From Paraspadella gotoi (Eukaryota > Chaetognatha), in the NCBI GenBank assembly GCA_051294375.1, contig CM119270.1, positions 3,157,436 through 3,221,435 of the forward strand: a stretch of 64,000 nt of DNA. The letters run 5' to 3'. Each line of letters starts with the position of its first letter. Within the stretch, counting starts at the first letter, position 1. The position numbers and the translations under genes were made by a program. Positions 21,795-32,890 of the stretch are shown piece by piece. Below the pieces are notes generated by a model, which did no database searches, had not been told where the DNA came from, and saw only the letters and a list, made by a program, of their open reading frames with translations.

Positions 21795-22031
21795 TTCCCT
21801 TTTTTTAAAGTTTTAATGAGCAAGTTTAAAAGAGGAGCTATGAGCTCCGAGATTCAGTTATCACAGACATTGCTGCACTTAGTAAAGTATATATACATGT
21901 ATATTTATTCGAGTATGTGAATCTCGACATTTTGTGCTTTATGTTGATCTACATGGTAGATACTTTACACTACATTTTCATGTAGTTTCCTGCAAAATTA
22001 ACAATTTTAGTAACGGTCAATGAATTAAATA

Positions 22032-23365
22032 GGGTAGTGCGGGGTAATATCTAGGAAAGTGTCCCAGCGACATGCCGCATTTGGGGTAAAATGGATCACT
22101 TAATATATTATGTATATTTGTTTATAATATTACAGAAATTAATAACTAAAACCCTATTATTAAGTGCATAGAGCCTTTCTTTAATGTATTATGTATAAAA
22201 AATTGTAAATCTTATATTCTTAAGTGGGTAAAATTATTTTTAATACTATGTGCTCAGTTTTGCAAAAATATTGAATGTCAATAGATACAAAATTTGTTTA
22301 TATTTTTTAATGATGGTATTTTTGACAAAGTTTTTTATTTTTTTCCATTCCTGCATTTTGTCCCAAACTCTTTTTTTCAATTAATATTGGTTTTTGCCCC
22401 TTTTTTAATTTCCTTTTTTTTTCTTATTCTTTTTATTTATTTTTATTTAACTTTTTAAATTTAGTTTATTTTTTATTTCCTTTTCCAAACATTTTATTCA
22501 TATTATTTTTATATTAATTTTATCTTAATTTTTTCCTATACTTATTTTTTTACCATTAAATTAAATTAAATTAAATTCTATTCCAAACCTTTTGTAAATA
22601 AATACAATTTTTTTACTGTAATAGTATAATAAGTTTTTCTGCCTAATTATTTAACAAATGTTTCTAACTCTTATTTTTACTTAGTAAATTATCACTAACA
22701 CGTTATAAAAAGCATATGAGGTAACTTACTTACTATACTTACTTTATAGGTGTTCAGTTTTACCCCAATTTAATTGTAGCTATGTAAAAAATAATTGTAT
22801 TATTTTTTCGAAATAATCTATACAATAACTAAAAATTAGTAGTCTAATCTATCAGATATTAATATTACGTAGTCATATTACGTCAAATGAAGAAACAGTA
22901 ATTATTTTTAGGTGTTAGTGACAGAACCGTTCAATATAAGCAGTCCCTGAGCTGCGGATCAGGCTGTAACACCATGTTACAGGCGGGTTAAGCGCCCCGT
23001 CCATCTTAACTGCTAGGCGACCACCGGGTTAGAACCCCGGACCTTTGGGTTGGGAGGCGAATGACTTGCCTTCGGCACCAATGGTCGCTGATGAACGGTT
23101 GGTGGATTTTAGTCCACCATACAAATATGATTGTGACAGGCTTGAAAACGACTACTCAAAGAAGAATTTTGACTAGCAACTTTGAAATTGCTGCTGCAGC
23201 CGCTGAGGCAGCAGCCGAATGCTGTAACTTTAATAACGGAAGGTCAAGTTGGTGAAATATTAAACGCCCCTAAAAAATTATAAAATATCTGTACAAAATT
23301 TTTTTATTTCATTTTATATGTGAGTGTTCCGAATTACCCATGTTCGGAATTAACCCGCACTACCC
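22032..23365. mobile_element. TA-flanked non-autonomous DNA transposon (mariner/pogo-like)
   Basis: Terminal inverted repeats GGGTAGTGCGGGGTAAT (left) and GGGTAGTGCGGGTTAAT (right, other strand), bordered on each side by TA (22030-22031, 23366-23367), the target duplication of Tc1/mariner-type elements. The interior is AT-rich with no transposase reading frame. It carries the SINE-like insertion at about 22918-23125. Confidence 0.7.
22918..23125 (+). mobile_element. tRNA-like SINE, copy 1
   Basis: About 205 bp shared almost in full with 57507-57712 (opposite strand). The left part holds a D-arm-like segment (GCGGGTTAAGCGC) and, about 45 nt later, a T-arm/B-box-like hairpin CCGGGTTAGAACCCCGG, the spacing expected of a tRNA-derived Pol III promoter. 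The right part has two further hairpins, GGAGGC...GCCT and TGGTGGATTTTAGTCCACCA. Not a functional tRNA: no full cloverleaf can be drawn. Confidence 0.65.
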
Positions 23366-23404
23366 TAACAGTCAACAAATGCCTTATTATTTAAAAAAAA
23401 CAAG

Positions 23405-24520
23405 TCAAGAGTTTGATTTTGTTTTCTTTTTTCCCTCAACCATCTCTTTATTCTTCTTCTTCTTTTTCTTCTTCCCTTCTCCCTTTTTCTTCTTGACCGA
23501 CAAAGGGTTGGGGCCTTTGGCTTTCTTCTTCTTAACCCTCCTCAACGGATCTTCCTTGACGAGCCCTTCCCTCTTCTTCATCGCCTGTACGATCTTCAAT
23601 TCCGGATCCACCACGCCCAACGCCTCCTTGGTGGTCGCCTCCGCCGCCAACGCCACAGACTTGGCCGTCGGCTTCTCCAGCACCATCGTCGTCCCGTGGA
23701 AGAAGACGATAGGAACGCCGGCGATTCGGCGCGCCATCTCCGTCAGTTCGGGATCGACGGTGGAGAGGATGAACTTGCCGGGATTGCCCTGAAATTTGGA
23801 GATGTAAAAAATTTAAAAGGATCGGAATAAGAAACTGGGGGAAGGGGGCCTCGAGAAGGGGAAAATAAATTTATTATGAAAATCAGTTATTCGTTCAATA
23901 AACAACCTCTATTGCCCGTGACTTTGGACTGGCTATGGTTGGTTAAGGTGTCCAACCCGCTTAAAAGATAGTAACATAGGAAAACCCTGTAGACTTTCAA
24001 TCGAGACACACCACACTAGTTTTTGACTGCCCTATCAATGACATATGTTTTTCTCTCGTTTCATTTGGATAAAAGTGAAATTTTGAAATCTTTATAACCT
24101 TTTTCAAAATGCTGAGCAAACAGTGGGGAGCGGAAATAGGCTCGACGTGGCCGCAGGGTTTGACGGTAAACTGCCTCAGTACGCAGAGGTCTCCGTAAAC
24201 TGGCGTTCCAAGCATTTCCAGTTCCGCCACGCAACAGGCGGTGGTGAGGATCTGAAAGGTGTCGTCGGCGTCGTCACCGGCGTTCTTGGCCCCTGGAAGA
24301 TGTCGCGAGTTATTGTCACCGGGTTCCCGAGTTACCGTCTGACCTGTGCCAGCGGCGCCGCCCAAGTACTTTGGCAGTTCGTTGCGGATATTGACCTTGA
24401 CCTTAGAGCGGCGTGGCAAAACGTCCCGTCCACCAAAATCCGATACGGCGACGAGATTCCATAATTGTTTTTGTAAAAGTTTAAAATCTTTTTGGCGTTT
24501 CGAATTCGCTTGACTTTCAT
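23405..24520 (-). CDS. UTP23: UTP23 small-subunit processome factor (PIN-like), with an apparent 1-bp frameshift
   Basis: UTP23 is a nucleolar protein needed for early 18S rRNA processing; it binds the snR30/U17 snoRNA. Exons: 24520-24336, 24251-24099 and 23788-23405. The start MKVKRIRNAKK aligns with the family N-terminus (KxxRxKHAKK), then YRILVDGTFCHAALR. Exon 2 carries the CCHC zinc finger (CVAELEML... CGHVEPISAPHCLLS) and exon 3 the GVPIVFFHGTTMVLEKP block and the typical Lys-rich tail with GPNPLSVKKKK. Between CHAALRSR and VNIRNELPKYLGG (near 24400, in an AAGGTCAAGGTC doublet) the frame shifts by one base, so the gene is broken as assembled. A dropped G is the simplest explanation. The 84-bp intron at 24335-24252 is a multiple of three and has no stop, so its retention would be silent. 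An acceptor (ACTTTTAG) ends 7 nt before the ATG. Confidence 0.85.
23905..24030 (-). repeat. Short dispersed repeat family, copy 1 of 4
   Basis: Read on the minus strand it contains GATTGAAAG, then TATGTTACTATCTTTTAAG, then ACCATAGCCAGTCCAAAG. The same blocks occur in order at about 29566-29700 (+), 41500-41630 (+) and 63355-63470 (-). It lies in UTP23 intron 2. Confidence 0.75.
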
Positions 24521-25410
24521 TGTTGGACTAAAAGTAAAATGAAACTCACTAAGTTTTGCATTCGCAACTACGTAACATTCCACAGAATAAAAATGAGATT
24601 AGGGGCAGAGAGGAAAAAAGTTTAAATTTAAGGAAGCAACACGAGACAAGCGAGACAAGCTTCACGATCAATCCGTTTCCTGCGATGAAAGCCATTGGAA
24701 AAAAAAAAATCGAAACTGAGCCCCATACGTGACGACTGACGAGCCTTGTGATGTGGGCCTTCCATGGCCGCGGTAAACTATTCGTCCTAACAGTCAATGG
24801 ACAAAGGATTTGAGAAAACGGAACCAAGGCGATGAGGGTCACGTGATCAAATCGTTCATTGGGTCAACCGTAGACGGGAGTCGAGATTCTCGTGTGAAGA
24901 GGAAAGAGATTGCGTGGGTGACCGTTAAGAGCAGAGGAGCCGGAAATTTAGTAATAAAAAATCTAATTACCATGACCCGAACGGCAAAAGAATGGGGGCT
25001 CAACAAAGAACTTGCCCTGAAACAGTTATCAGTATTAAATAGCTTCAATTGTATAAAGTTTTCGTCTTCTGTCAATACCGGGTTGCATTTTTTTTTTCCG
25101 ATGTCCGAACACTTTACAAGAAATACTCAAACCGACCATTTCTTTCATTTTCTTCAATAGCTATCACCAACTTAAAAAATCTACGAAATATCTTTCCTAA
25201 CTAATGTAAAAGAGAAAGAAAAAGTCCAAGAGGAAAATAAATAAATAACAAAAGAAAAAATATTTCAATTCAATGACAGAAAAATAAAAACACAGCAAGG
25301 CACTCTGGTTGTAAATGTAAAAAGCTCGTTTAAAAAAATGCAACAAAAATAAATCACTGATGGTCATCAAATAGGCATTTCATTCAAGCCATACATGCTT
25401 TAAGAAGGAT
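24521..25410. other. Spacer between UNC45 stop and UTP23 start
   Basis: 890 bp, no coding exon recognised. Open frames here are short and of AT-rich composition. Confidence 0.5.
24528..24542 (-). promoter_or_regulatory. 3' splice acceptor just before the UTP23 start
   Basis: CATTTTACTTTTAG ends at 24528, leaving 7 nt before the ATG at 24520. Same two readings as for the BTB gene. Confidence 0.55.
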
Positions 25411-28400
25411 TCATTTTTCGGGACTGGAGCCCGGTCCACCGCCATCGACGGGTTTGATGACGCCCCACTCCCTGGCCGCTTCCAACGCCCTCTCGGCGAA
25501 CTTGATGACCTGCGCCCGAGAAGGATCCTCGTCCAGTTTGGTGATGGCCATCAATATCTCCATCAAGTCTCCGTAGCAGATCCGTTGCGCCGCCTCCTCG
25601 CAGGACTCCATCATATTCGCGATGAGGAAGACGCCGCGCGCCTGGAGTTCCACGTTGGCCTCCATGCAGAGATTGCGGAAGGTGTCGTACCACTGCTTGA
25701 CCGTCATGATGCGGCGGCAGTTGTTCTCGTGGAGAGTGAGGTGGGCCAGGGCGCCGGCTGCGGCGCGGACGAGTTCGAAGTCTTCCTCTTCGCAGTAGAG
25801 GATGAGGAGCTTCATCCGCTCCGTCACGTCCGTCTCGAATCTCTTGGCGACGTCTTCCGACATCACGAGGTTGTTGATTACCTCTGTCGCGGCGCGGCGG
25901 AGGACCGGGTGCTCCTGATCGAACATGATAGTCTCCACGGAGGCGAAGCCTTTCTCCGCGTAAATTCGTTTGCGGACGGCGTCGCCCATCGACGCTAAAT
26001 TTGTTAGCGCCAGGAGGCCTGTGGTCGAGGGGAGGCCATGTTAGTAAATTAGTAAAAATTACTCAATAATAACAATAATAATAATAATAATTGTTATGTA
26101 ACGTCAGCGAAGCTCCTCTCCGCCTCCCTCCCTCCATTTCTCCCTCTCCAGGAGTTTTTAAAGACAGAACCTCAATCAATCGATAGTTAAATAATTTAAT
26201 TAACTTATTACTTCTTAACTTTAGTACAGTATAAAATAATGATTTGGGCGTTGCCGGGTATTTAGTAATTCGATTCGTTTACCCTCAAAAGTCTCCATTC
26301 CCGTCTTGTCGTATTCCAGCAGCGACAAAATGGGTCTGACTGCGTCGCAGGCTCGCTGTCCACTGAAGGCGATGTTGGGATCCATGCTGATGGCGATCCG
26401 AGCGAGGGACTGTTGGGCTCGCTTCTTGCAGTCGTCGTTGCCGTTGTTGCCGAGGTTGATGAGGGTGCGGACGCCGCCGGCGGCGACCACGTGACCTCGA
26501 TGATCTTTGTCGCGCGTGATGGCCTCGTATACGCGAGAGCAGTTTTCCTTAATTTAAATTTTAAAATCTACAATTTTTATTCATTCAGTGATTTTAACTA
26601 TTTGTTTTTTTTTTTGCCACTCAAATCCCTTACCTGAACCTTTTTGGAGTCGCTCTGCGCCAAGACATTGAGAACCGTTGAAACCTGATACTCCATAAGA
26701 GTACTAATACGCTGTTCCACGTACTTTGCCTTGTCCCCTTCATGCTGCTCGGGGACGTGATGTTTCGCGAAACGCGCCACCTGATATTGTTTAACATTAA
26801 AATTACAATTAGCTATTTAAGTATAAGACAGAATTATGGTGAAATGTATTAAGGATGAATTCCATCAAGAGTCACAAAACGGCGCCACACGCCCACCTTC
26901 TCCAACTCCTCCCGACACATTTCCTTCTCGTCGTCCTTGTTGAAGTAAGTGTTGGTAAGATTGACCAAGACTGTGGTGACGGCGTACTGACCCAATCGCT
27001 TGGTGTGCTTGGCGATGTCGAAGAGCGCCTCGATGATTTCGTCGTCGTCAATGACCTCCTCCTTGATGTCCGCCTTTAAAGTGAGGCACGCGAGACCTTC
27101 GGCGGCCCATCGCCGCTGATCGTAGTCCTTCTCCGGATTCAGGAGAAACTTCCTCGTTACCTTCATGAGCTGCTGGTAACTCTGGTCGGCCATGTAGACT
27201 TGAGAAGCGTCCTGCCCGCCGGTTGAAGCGCACTTGCACAGACCGACCAAGGCGCGCACCTTGATCTCGGGGTGTTGGGACTTGTAGAGCTCCTTGAGCA
27301 CCCCCATGCCGATGTTGATAATCGATCGCGCGGCCGTCTGCTTGGTGGCCGAAGAAGCGATGGCCTCCACGGCAATGAGTTGCTGCAGCTTGTCCTCCGA
27401 CTGCGCCAGAACCATCATGAGTTCGATCATGCCGGGACGACCGAGAATGGCGTTGCCAACGTCGATAGGGCCTTCCAAGAGTGTCGTCAAGGCGACGCAG
27501 GCTCTCGCTTTGTTAACGATCTTCTCGTCCGTCAAAAGATCGTTCATGAACTCTTTCACCTTCTCTTGATACTCCTCTCTTTCCGAGTCGGAGATCATTT
27601 CGTCGTAAATGGCTTGGAGACAGTGGCTCACGTGCATCCGCGTGTTGTCCGTCACCGCCAGCGCGTTCATTTCGGGTCGGTAGCTTCCGGCGCGCAGCAT
27701 CCGCCGCAGGCCCCAGCGGAGAAACTCGTAGGTCCATCCGACGCCGCGGAAACGATCAAAGTTCTTGTGAATGACCTCGACAACGTTGTCGCGGGCGTTG
27801 GCGGCGACTTCCTTATTGTCGAGCAGCAAGCAGAGACTCTCCATCATCTGCTTGACGATTTCCCAGTTCTCCACGGCGACGTAGCGTTCCAAGTTGCGAC
27901 GATTGGCCGTGAGGCGGAAGCACCCGCTCATGTACCTCAAGAGGTTCGTGCAAAGGATCGAAGAGGCGATGGAAATGTCGTCGTCGGAAGACATGAGGGC
28001 GGAGCCGATGAGTTTGAGGCCGATGTCTCGATAGACGAGCAACGTCCTCGTCTGCGTCTCGTCCTTGGCAAGGCTTCCCAACGCTCGGACGGCCGCCAGT
28101 CTCACTTCCCGATCAGAGTCCTCCAGCATGTCCCGCAGTTTGGCCACGCCCCCTTTGGCGCAGAGCGAGTTGGCGGTGGCGTCTTCGCGCGCGAGGACGA
28201 GAATGTTGTTGGCGGCGTCGCGGCGTTTCTGAGCGTCCTCCTCGTCGTCGTCGACGATGGTTAGCATCGTCTCCATCTGCTTGTTCATGTCCCGCTGATC
28301 CTTGGCTTTTTCGTAGACTCGCTCGCGGAGCCGTTCCATCGTCTGCTGGAAAGTCTTGTTCTTGGGATCCATCTGGATAAGTTTGGCCATATTCTGGGCG

Positions 28401-28687
28401 GCGTCTTCGATCTTGTCCAGCGCCTCCTCCGCCTGCACCTGACGGAAGAGGGCCTTTGGGTCGTTGGGGGCGAGAGAGAGGGACTCCACGGCGTCGGACA
28501 AGGCCCCCTCGTAGTCCTCCTGTTTGAGTTTGCAGGCGGAACGGTTCTTCAAGTAGACGGCGCATTCTTTGTCGTTTTTCGCTCGGTCGCTGAACTTGAG
28601 GGCCTTAGTGTAGCAGGAGATGGCCTCGTCGTATTCCTCTGCCTTGAAATGTTCGTTGCCCTTTTCTTTTAATGAGTTGGGATCCAT
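25411..28687 (-). CDS. UNC45: UNC45 myosin chaperone, 936 residues
   Basis: UNC45 folds the myosin motor domain together with Hsp90 and Hsp70. Four exons with matching phases: 28687-26897, 26780-26634, 26547-26283 and 26018-25411. Residues 1-115 form three TPR repeats (LKEKGNEHFKAEEYDEAI, YLKNRSACKLKQEDYEGAL, NDPKALFRQVQAEEAL) with the Hsp90-clamp Lys/Asn/Arg pattern. The rest is the central and UCS armadillo-like region, including KQTAARSIINIGMGVL and DQRRWAAEGLACLTLKAD. Length matches the family (930-944). Only one UNC45 is visible here; vertebrates have two. A long antisense open frame (27272-28264, +) is a shadow. The start lies 163 bp after the EXOSC8 stop. Confidence 0.97.
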
Positions 28688-28850
28688 TTTTTAAAAATTT
28701 TATTATTGTAACATTAAGGGGAGTTTTTTTTTCTACCCTTGAAGTTGAAATAAATATACGTCTTATAACAAGCCTAGTAAAAGTAAAGAACAATAACGAA
28801 AAAGTTCGGGAATGTTGATAATAAACGAAACAACAACGACGGCGACAATG

Positions 28851-29079
28851 TCATCGGGTTTGGCTCGCGGAATCCGCGCTCATCGCTTCATCCAAAGTTC
28901 GACGAACAAATTTTGTTCTCTGAAACGCGCGATCGACGCAGGTTTGGATCTTCGGCTGCGGAATCGCGGCGCCGCCGGGTTTGTGCAGCAGGAGGACGCG
29001 ATCTGCGGTCGTCACGACAGACATCTGCGGGGGAGAGGAGCGGTATATAGGAGTTGGGTGGGAGGGAAGGAGATGGGGG

Positions 29080-29139
<60 letters not shown>

Positions 29140-30587
29140 GAGAGAGAGTGTTCTAAAAATTCTTAAACGCAAAAGAGAGGGTAAAAAAGGCAGAAATACA
29201 AAATAAAAATGTTTCAAAAAGTGGGAAAGTGAAAAGAAAATTGACAAAAAAAAAAAAAAAAAAAAGAAAGAAAGAAGAAGAGAGAAGACAATTTTTTTTC
29301 TTTTCCACTCACCTGTCCGTCCATCGCGAGCTCTTCCTCTTCTCTGTTGGCGTCGACGAGCAAGATCCCGTCCTCGAAGACGGAGAAGGTCGTCGACGAG
29401 GGAATTCTATTGAGATCCACCGCAAGAGGGACTCGCTCTTCACGACTCACCTGCGAAAAAAAAAGGGGAAAAAATGATGGCTTGAATAAGTATTCACCGA
29501 TATAATAATTACGAGAGTGGTCATTTTATACAATTAAAACATTTTTTTAAATATTTTATTTTTCATTAATAGGGAAGCCAGGTACTTTGGGAGTGAATAA
29601 ACTCAACTGCGAGAGAGTCTTGATTATGTTATTATTTTGTAAGAAGGATGGAGGCCTCAACCCATCATAGTCTGTCCAAAGTCAAGGGCAAGAGTTATAA
29701 AGAAAAAGATATATCCACTAAATTCCCCACAAACCGAGATGGCTTTAGTTTCCGCGTCGAATTTGACCACCGGCAGACTCGTGACGCAGAGGGCGGCGAC
29801 GGCGGCCGCCAGCGTCGCGTCGAAGACGTTTCCGTCAAAATCCAGGCAGACGACGTCGACGAAAAGACAAAAGGCGAGGCGGCCGGGGGCGAGGCAGAGG
29901 GCGCGCGGGTCGACAAAGGCCGAGGCGGTGAGAACGTCGGAGAGAGTCTGGCTCAAGACTTGCGCCAATTCGGAGGGAGGACCGGATTTGAAAGACGGAG
30001 AGCAGCCGGCGTTGAGTTCCAAGTTGGGAACGAGGCGACCCTGGTCGGGGGAGTCGTCTTGGAGGGGGGAAGGGATGGGGAGAGGAAGGGAGAGAGGGGG
30101 AGTGGTGAAGATAAAGAGTAAAATAAGAATAAACTGAGTCAGTTCAGAGAACTGAATGATCGATGACGACAAGTTCGATCGACCTGAAAACGGTGATCCG
30201 ATGAAGGCCTGGCTGCTCACCTATGAATCTCACCTTTGAATATTTCTGTAAATAGTTTTCCTTTTGCGTTTTTTATTTTTTTTTCCTAATTCTTGTATGA
30301 TGACGATTCTTATCATACCTCTTCCATACTTCAATACTATTACATTACAATATAAACTATTTCAACTCACCCGGCTGGGGTTCGAAGAGCTCCACCTTGA
30401 CGCCGCAGATAACGGAGGTGGCGCCGATTTTGACCAACGCCGATCCGTCGGCAGTCGACTCCACGGGTCGCAGCTTCAACGTCGTCGCCCGGAACTCACC
30501 CAGTTCCCGTCCGTCCGGTCGCGCGTCCGCCGAGAGGAATTTCCGGTAAAACTCCATCGGCTGCGCGAGTTTCAGATCAACAGCCAT
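28851..30587 (-). CDS. EXOSC8: RNA exosome ring subunit RRP43/EXOSC8
   Basis: A catalytically inactive RNase PH-like subunit of the nine-protein exosome ring that channels RNA to the nuclease. Four exons: 30587-30371, 30057-29735, 29450-29313 and 29024-28851, about 283 residues, close to the human 276. Diagnostic blocks: PMEFYRKFLSADARPDGRELGEF, STADGSALVKIGATSVICGVK, RLVPNLELNAGCS, LVLS-type helix, FVDVVCLDFDGNVFDATLAA, TFSVFEDGILLVDANREEEE, and the end LLHKPGGAAI...QTCVDRAFQRT. The intron at 29025-29312 contains a (CT)n tract on the coding strand; intron 2 (29736-29451 side) contains copy 2 of the dispersed short repeat. The encoded protein is complete as assembled. Confidence 0.95.
29083..29149. 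repeat. (GA)n microsatellite in an EXOSC8 intron
   Basis: GA run upstream (transcript sense) of the last exon; CT in the RNA. Confidence 0.95.
29566..29700 (+). repeat. Short dispersed repeat family, copy 2 of 4
   Basis: Begins AATAGGGAAGCCAGGTACT, contains GATTATGTTATTATTTTGTAAG, and ends near CTGTCCAAAGTCAAGGGCAAG. It lies in an EXOSC8 intron, antisense to the gene, and shares its start with the copy at 41500. Confidence 0.75.
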
Positions 30588-32890
30588 CGGGTTTTTTCAA
30601 TAACGGATTTTTATGGGGAGGGCGGAGGATGAAACTATTGTTTGAGCTTTGTCAAATTTTAGTCTGCATTTCTTTTCGCAAGGTTGACAGAGCTAAATGT
30701 TAAAACGAAATAAGTTGAATGAAAAAATTCTTACGGATTAAACAAACGCTGTAAAAATAAAAATAATGATACTCTTGTTGAGAGGATTACGTAAAGCGTA
30801 GGGCCGAGAGAGAAAAACATTCTGTCAACAAATTCGTAATAATATATTTAAAAATTAAAATTTTCTATGTGTATAAATTGTTCGAGCCTAGAAAACGCCG
30901 AAAAGAATGTAGTTCGACTCGAAAGATTAAAAAGAATTCCAATTTCAAATAAAAATAAGCCTGCTATCTTTAAGTACTTTTTTAGAATGCAATTCTTCTC
31001 AATCTATATTCACTAAAGTGGGAAACAGCAGGATAAAAAAAAAATCTAGGAAATTGAAAAAGATTTTTCTTCATGCATAATGAATTTATCATTAAACGAC
31101 GCACACTGAAATCACAAGGAAGTCATTTAGAGAAAAAAGTTAATGGGCTAAAGTAACACGCAAATAGATCATGCGATTACAAAAATGACGACTGTTATTA
31201 ATTACTCGATCGATATTCTTTGGTGGCACTATAAAGTTTAGTGGTGCGAAAAGACTAAGTACTCAGTCTCAGGTGATTTAATGAATGAGAACGACTTCTG
31301 TTCGCCGCTTTTAACAACAAAGATAAATAATTGACTAAATCCGAAAATGTAAATCTATCAAAAGTATTATCTTCTGTCGACTCAAATTGACCTCAGTTAA
31401 TCAACAGCATCTTTTGTTGGATTAAAAAAAATATAGAATGCTTCATCTTCTAACAATTGAAACGCAAAAAATAATTCTTTTTTAAACTTACAAAAAACTT
31501 TCATAGCCACTTCCCAATTAATCTTTTTCAATTTCCTTTTTTCACTAACAATATTATACTACTGTAAATATAGAATTTTGAAGCGCTAAAACGGCAATAA
31601 CAATCATTCAACAAGGGATCTTTATATATACTCTAGGCGCACAACCAACATACACAAATGACGCGCACAAAAAAAGGAGACGACAAAACACGAAAACCAC
31701 GGGGAGAAAAAATTAGCACGAAACTCGACCGTTAATAAAATCTACATATGGATGCCATATAAAAGAAAACCAACAAACACAATTTTTTTTTCTTTAATTC
31801 ACGACTTGACCCAACGAGGAATTTCCATGGTATTTCTCACGATCGGAGACCGCAAATTATTAACAAATTGTGAGGCGGTGACTTATCACAAGCGAGTTGA
31901 ACTCACCCCGATATCCAATGAAGAAATCTCATGGAAATAAAATGAAACGACGGCCCGACGAAAAAAAAAATTCATTTATGGAAAAGAAAAAGAAAAGTCG
32001 CTCTCTCTAAATAATTCAAAAACGATTAGACTTAAATAATAAGCTAACCGGTAACCAGGCATTTTAAAAATATTGGCGATGAAATAAAAAGTAAAACAAG
32101 ATCGCCAAGAAAAAATTCGGTTAAAAAAAAACTAAATATATAATTAAAATCGTAAGAGGCCGATTATGCAAATTAAATAAAATTTAAGCTACTAACTGTC
32201 ATGGAGTGAATAAAATCTCTGCAAGCTACGATGCTATACGATTCTTTCGAATGTCATTTCAGTCAATGATTGAATAAACTCTGGAAGACTATATTTCGTA
32301 ACGAATTTTGTAACCTAAAACTAAATTAAATACAAATTCGGTCCAAAAAAAATATATAACCGTTAAAAGTAACGAATAAATAAATAATTATAATAGTAAA
32401 AAAATTGATATTCGTCGTCTCTCTCACATTAATTCCTTCCCAGCGTCTCCCCACAAAAAAAGAAAATAGGAAACGAGATTCGAAAATCCCAACCGACAGA
32501 GAGAATATCACAGGTCGTCGTCGTCGTCTTCATTGGCCGATTTAACAAAGAGCAGAAGCGGCGTTGCCTTCGGTGGGTCAAGTTGTAGTCAATTAAAGTC
32601 CAGATTATCGATACCTCCGAGGGACTGAAGAAGAAGCCGAGCGGGGGGCCGCTCTGTCCGCCCGATCCCCATTTCCATAAGAGAGGGGGGGTGGTGGTGT
32701 CGAGTGGGGAGTGGGGGAGTGTTGAGCCCAAATCGATCGATGTAAGGATTTGAAAAAGAAGGTAAAAAGGGGGTTTTGGGGGGTCGGTGGGTTTTTGGAG
32801 GACGGAAGATGGACCCGGGCATGCCCAGAATGGCCTGACCTCTAATTCGGCTTCTCTTTCATGGTTTAGATTTCATGCATCCGAAAAATA
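30588..32890. other. 2.3-kb AT-rich spacer between the SLC6 gene and EXOSC8
   Basis: No coding exon recognised on either strand. The part nearest 32.6-32.9 kb is G-rich and probably 3' UTR of the SLC6 gene; the remainder is AT-rich with no repeat unit I could define. Confidence 0.5.

Larger units (their letters stand above)
21795..23404. other. Spacer between UTP23 and the XK-related gene, mostly a transposon
   Basis: 1.6 kb, of which about 1.33 kb is the TA-flanked element at 22032-23365 with a nested SINE. Without that insertion the spacer would be about 275 bp, similar to the other tight spacers in the window. Confidence 0.7.

Noticed and set aside
22918-23125. A functional tRNA gene
   Set aside because: Only the D-arm- and T-arm-like parts are present; no acceptor stem or proper anticodon arm, and a second dispersed copy exists.
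27272-28264. 330-residue open frame on the + strand
   Set aside because: Exact antisense of UNC45 exon 1; no domain and no splice support.
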